This document shows positions 12,256 through 13,846 of a stretch of 13,846 nucleotides of DNA, piece by piece (position 1 is the first letter of the stretch; every line of letters begins with the position of its first letter). This stretch comes from Candidatus Helarchaeota archaeon (lineage in GTDB: Archaea > Asgardarchaeota > Lokiarchaeia > Helarchaeales > HEL-GB-A). The DNA is taken from assembly GCA_016840125.1 (NCBI GenBank), contig JAEOSY010000280.1:1-13846 (forward strand). Reading direction: 5' to 3'. The position numbers were made by a program, and so were the translations under genes. The notes under the pieces are model-generated. The model was not told the DNA's origin and did no database searches. It saw only the letters and a list, made by a program, of their open reading frames with translations.

Positions 12256-13584
12256 TCACTCCTTGAGTTCATTCGCTCTCTCTCGGAGCAATCGGCTAAG
12301 GTTACTAAGTTCGCGTGGAACTGATCGGAACAAAGGTAGAATGAAAATAATGGCGATGAAGAACAATCCTCCTACAATAGCGAACCCGTAGTGGTAAATA
12401 TCGCCGAATGCAGAGAATAAAATCCCCATAATAAAAATACCAATTCCGCGTCCCATGGTTTGAGCTAAATTACTTAATGAGAAGATTGTTGTCCGCATTT
12501 CGGGGGGATTAATCTCACCAAGAATCGTAAATGAAATGGAAAAGAGCCCTGAAAGAAGAAACCACCCTACAATAATCAGAAGCGCAAAGATTCCTATAAG
12601 AAGTCCATCTGTAACTGGGAAAACTAGTAAAAACGCAATGATGAGGAATGCTGGTCCCACTAAGAGTCCCTCCAGCAATACTTGTACTTTCCCCTTTGGT
12701 TGATTTGAGGATTTTTTATCTGCTCGTCTAGTCCAGAAGATGGCTCCAACCGCCTGAAAGCTGAAGGTAGCGAGTAAGAACAGGGTAGCTAGTGCTGAAC
12801 TAAATCCATGGTCATTCACCATCATTCGGATGAAGTAATAGCTCACACTCCCCGTGGCGGTATAAAGGATGATAGTAAAGAGAATTAAGAGTAGATTTGC
12901 TCGCTTCTTCAACATTTCCCAAAGACCTGAACGACTTATATGAAAGTCATACACTGCGCCACGTGCCATGGCATCCGTCAGTTCCCGTTCTTGCACACCA
13001 CGTTTGGGTTCCTTAATATCCATCGCGAATCCTGCCAGCACTAATCCAAGGGAGGCAACAATTACAAAGGGAACATTCCAGGGAACAGCTGAGACCAGGA
13101 TACCTGAGAGTATAAAACCCACCCCTACACCGATCATGCTTGCTACATCCAACAATCCAAACTTGATTGCACGTTGGTCTGGTGGAGTAAGGTCCATCGC
13201 CATAGAAAATGCGAGGGGGGTAATGGCTGCATAGCCAACAGCAGCTAACATTTGTGACGCAAAGAGTTGCAAATAATTTCGCGAGAGGCTGCTTAAAAAT
13301 AGCCCAATTGACCAAAGGATGGTTGCGATTATGAGGAGCATCTTACGGGACGACCCATAATGCTTCGATAAATAATCCTCAACTGCCACCCAAACGAACG
13401 TTAAAACGCCACCAACGAGAAGAAACACGGCAGAAATATTTCCAATTTCCGTCTCGCTCGCCAGACCAAAAGAAGTTGCAATATCACCGACTAGCGGTCC
13501 CATAAGCACTGTAATGCTCCACGAAAACATAATTAAAAAAAAGAGGACGAGAAAATGAGATCGGGAGGATGGCAATACAGTCAC
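12256..13584 (-). CDS. Major facilitator superfamily transporter (12 spans)
   Basis: A 442-residue polytopic protein with about twelve hydrophobic spans in two groups of six, split by a charged loop at about residues 192-228 (KEPKRGVQERELTDAMARG). Family marks are the substrate-path helix with MAMDLTPPDQRAIKFGLLD (128-146) followed by a glycine-rich segment (GVGVGFILSG), and its pseudo-repeat near FTILGEINPPEMRTTIFSL. It is a plasma-membrane secondary transporter driven by an ion gradient. The style is close to the drug-exporter and spinster-like MFS groups, but the substrate cannot be read from sequence. The start is GTG 13584, overlapping the upstream stop by four bases (GTGA), so it is translated together with the gene cut by the window edge. 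Confidence 0.93.
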   Translation of the reverse strand: MTVLPSSRSHFLVLFFLIMFSWSITVLMGPLVGDIATSFGLASETEIGNISAVFLLVGGVLTFVWVAVEDYLSKHYGSSRKMLLIIATILWSIGLFLSSLSRNYLQLFASQMLAAVGYAAITPLAFSMAMDLTPPDQRAIKFGLLDVASMIGVGVGFILSGILVSAVPWNVPFVIVASLGLVLAGFAMDIKEPKRGVQERELTDAMARGAVYDFHISRSGLWEMLKKRANLLLILFTIILYTATGSVSYYFIRMMVNDHGFSSALATLFLLATFSFQAVGAIFWTRRADKKSSNQPKGKVQVLLEGLLVGPAFLIIAFLLVFPVTDGLLIGIFALLIIVGWFLLSGLFSISFTILGEINPPEMRTTIFSLSNLAQTMGRGIGIFIMGILFSAFGDIYHYGFAIVGGLFFIAIIFILPLFRSVPRELSNLSRLLRERANELKE

Positions 13585-13846
13585 AGCATTAATTTAAGAA
13601 TGGCATTTGTTTTATCTTTTACTGTTCCGCCGTTCCCTATTATTTCACTTATTTGGGTACGGAATTTTTTCTTTTGATTAGTTTTCCCAAGGTCGCTGTA
13701 ACACAGGTAGTCGTAAAGCAGAATATTTGGAGCTGTCTTCTGTGGGAATTTCCGCTTGAGGATCAGTTTAAAAATCAATTCTGATGCCATCATCGTGGAA
13801 ATGATCCACACGAACGCAGGGAAACTTCTGCGTGGAGCTCCATCCA
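13581..13846 (-). CDS. Unrecognised gene, 5' end cut by or lying at the window edge
   Basis: An open frame runs from the right edge of the window to TGA 13581. The first complete codons read DGAPRRSFPAFVW, and the codon at the very edge ends in TG. A start codon may therefore lie exactly at the border, or the gene may extend further; a GTG at 13811 is another possible start. The visible product (about 87 residues) has an apolar helix near FPAFVWIISTMMASELIFKL, then a basic, polar region (KFPQKTAPN, LGKTNQKKKFR) and an IIGNGGTVKDKT segment near its C-terminus. I do not recognise the family. It overlaps the MFS gene by four bases and is co-transcribed with it, so it may regulate or assist the transporter. 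Confidence 0.6.
   Translation of the reverse strand, partial: DGAPRRSFPAFVWIISTMMASELIFKLILKRKFPQKTAPNILLYDYLCYSDLGKTNQKKKFRTQISEIIGNGGTVKDKTNAILKLML

Noticed and set aside
1..13846. CRISPR array, tRNA, rRNA, insertion sequence or complete conjugative element
   Set aside because: No regularly spaced short repeats apart from the coding LRR units, no tRNA or rRNA-like stretch and no transposase or relaxase motif were seen. The VirB4-like parts are not accompanied by other recognisable conjugation genes in this window.

Overview
The window looks archaeal. The evidence is TATA-type core promoters roughly 25 nt ahead of some start codons (so leaderless transcripts are likely), oligo-T terminators after most genes, Shine-Dalgarno sites of the GGAGG/GGTG type, a RadB-like recombinase-fold protein, a Ski2/Hel308-like helicase and a C-terminally anchored thrombospondin-type-3 surface protein. 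The leucine-rich-repeat protein and the style of the surface protein suggest an Asgard-type lineage. That placement is inference and only moderately secure. No tRNA, rRNA, CRISPR array, transposase or integrase was found.

Layout. Bases 107-2443 (+) form a tight three-gene operon: a small zinc-ribbon protein, a RadB-like ATPase with an intact Walker A but an Asn where the catalytic Glu is expected, and a polytopic membrane protein whose cytoplasmic part resembles the N-terminal domain of VirB4/TraC-type ATPases. Bases 2593-5571 (-) carry a Ski2-like helicase with an embedded SWIM zinc site, a previously unlisted 59-residue single-span membrane protein (3061-3240) and an ArsR-like winged-helix regulator. 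A gene-free stretch rich in inverted repeats (5572-6036) separates these from a calcium-binding-type surface protein (6037-7344, -). After a divergent promoter region, 7787-11087 (+) is a four-gene operon. It encodes a one-span protein, a three-span protein, a two-span protein with a VirB4-N-like cytoplasmic domain, and a HerA/VirB4-fold protein that has lost both the Walker A lysine and the Walker B glutamate and ends in a winged helix. Next come an LRR protein built of near-identical 69-bp repeats (11190-12038, +), an MFS transporter (12256-13584, -) and a gene cut by the window edge (13581-13846, -).

How the genes may work together. The two VirB4-related loci are the most interesting part. 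Each pairs a membrane protein carrying a VirB4/CedB-like N-domain with a RecA-fold protein that appears catalytically compromised. In the second locus the N-domain gene and the ATPase-fold gene meet at a T8 tract. A -1 slip there would fuse them into one protein of about 818 residues, the usual size of VirB4-type proteins. A Shine-Dalgarno-like stretch lies about 9 nt upstream, as in known programmed frameshift sites. This could be a membrane-bound DNA-handling or DNA-sensing complex derived from a transfer machine of the Ced/type IV secretion kind. The role is a hypothesis; the motif losses and the gene arrangement are visible in the sequence.
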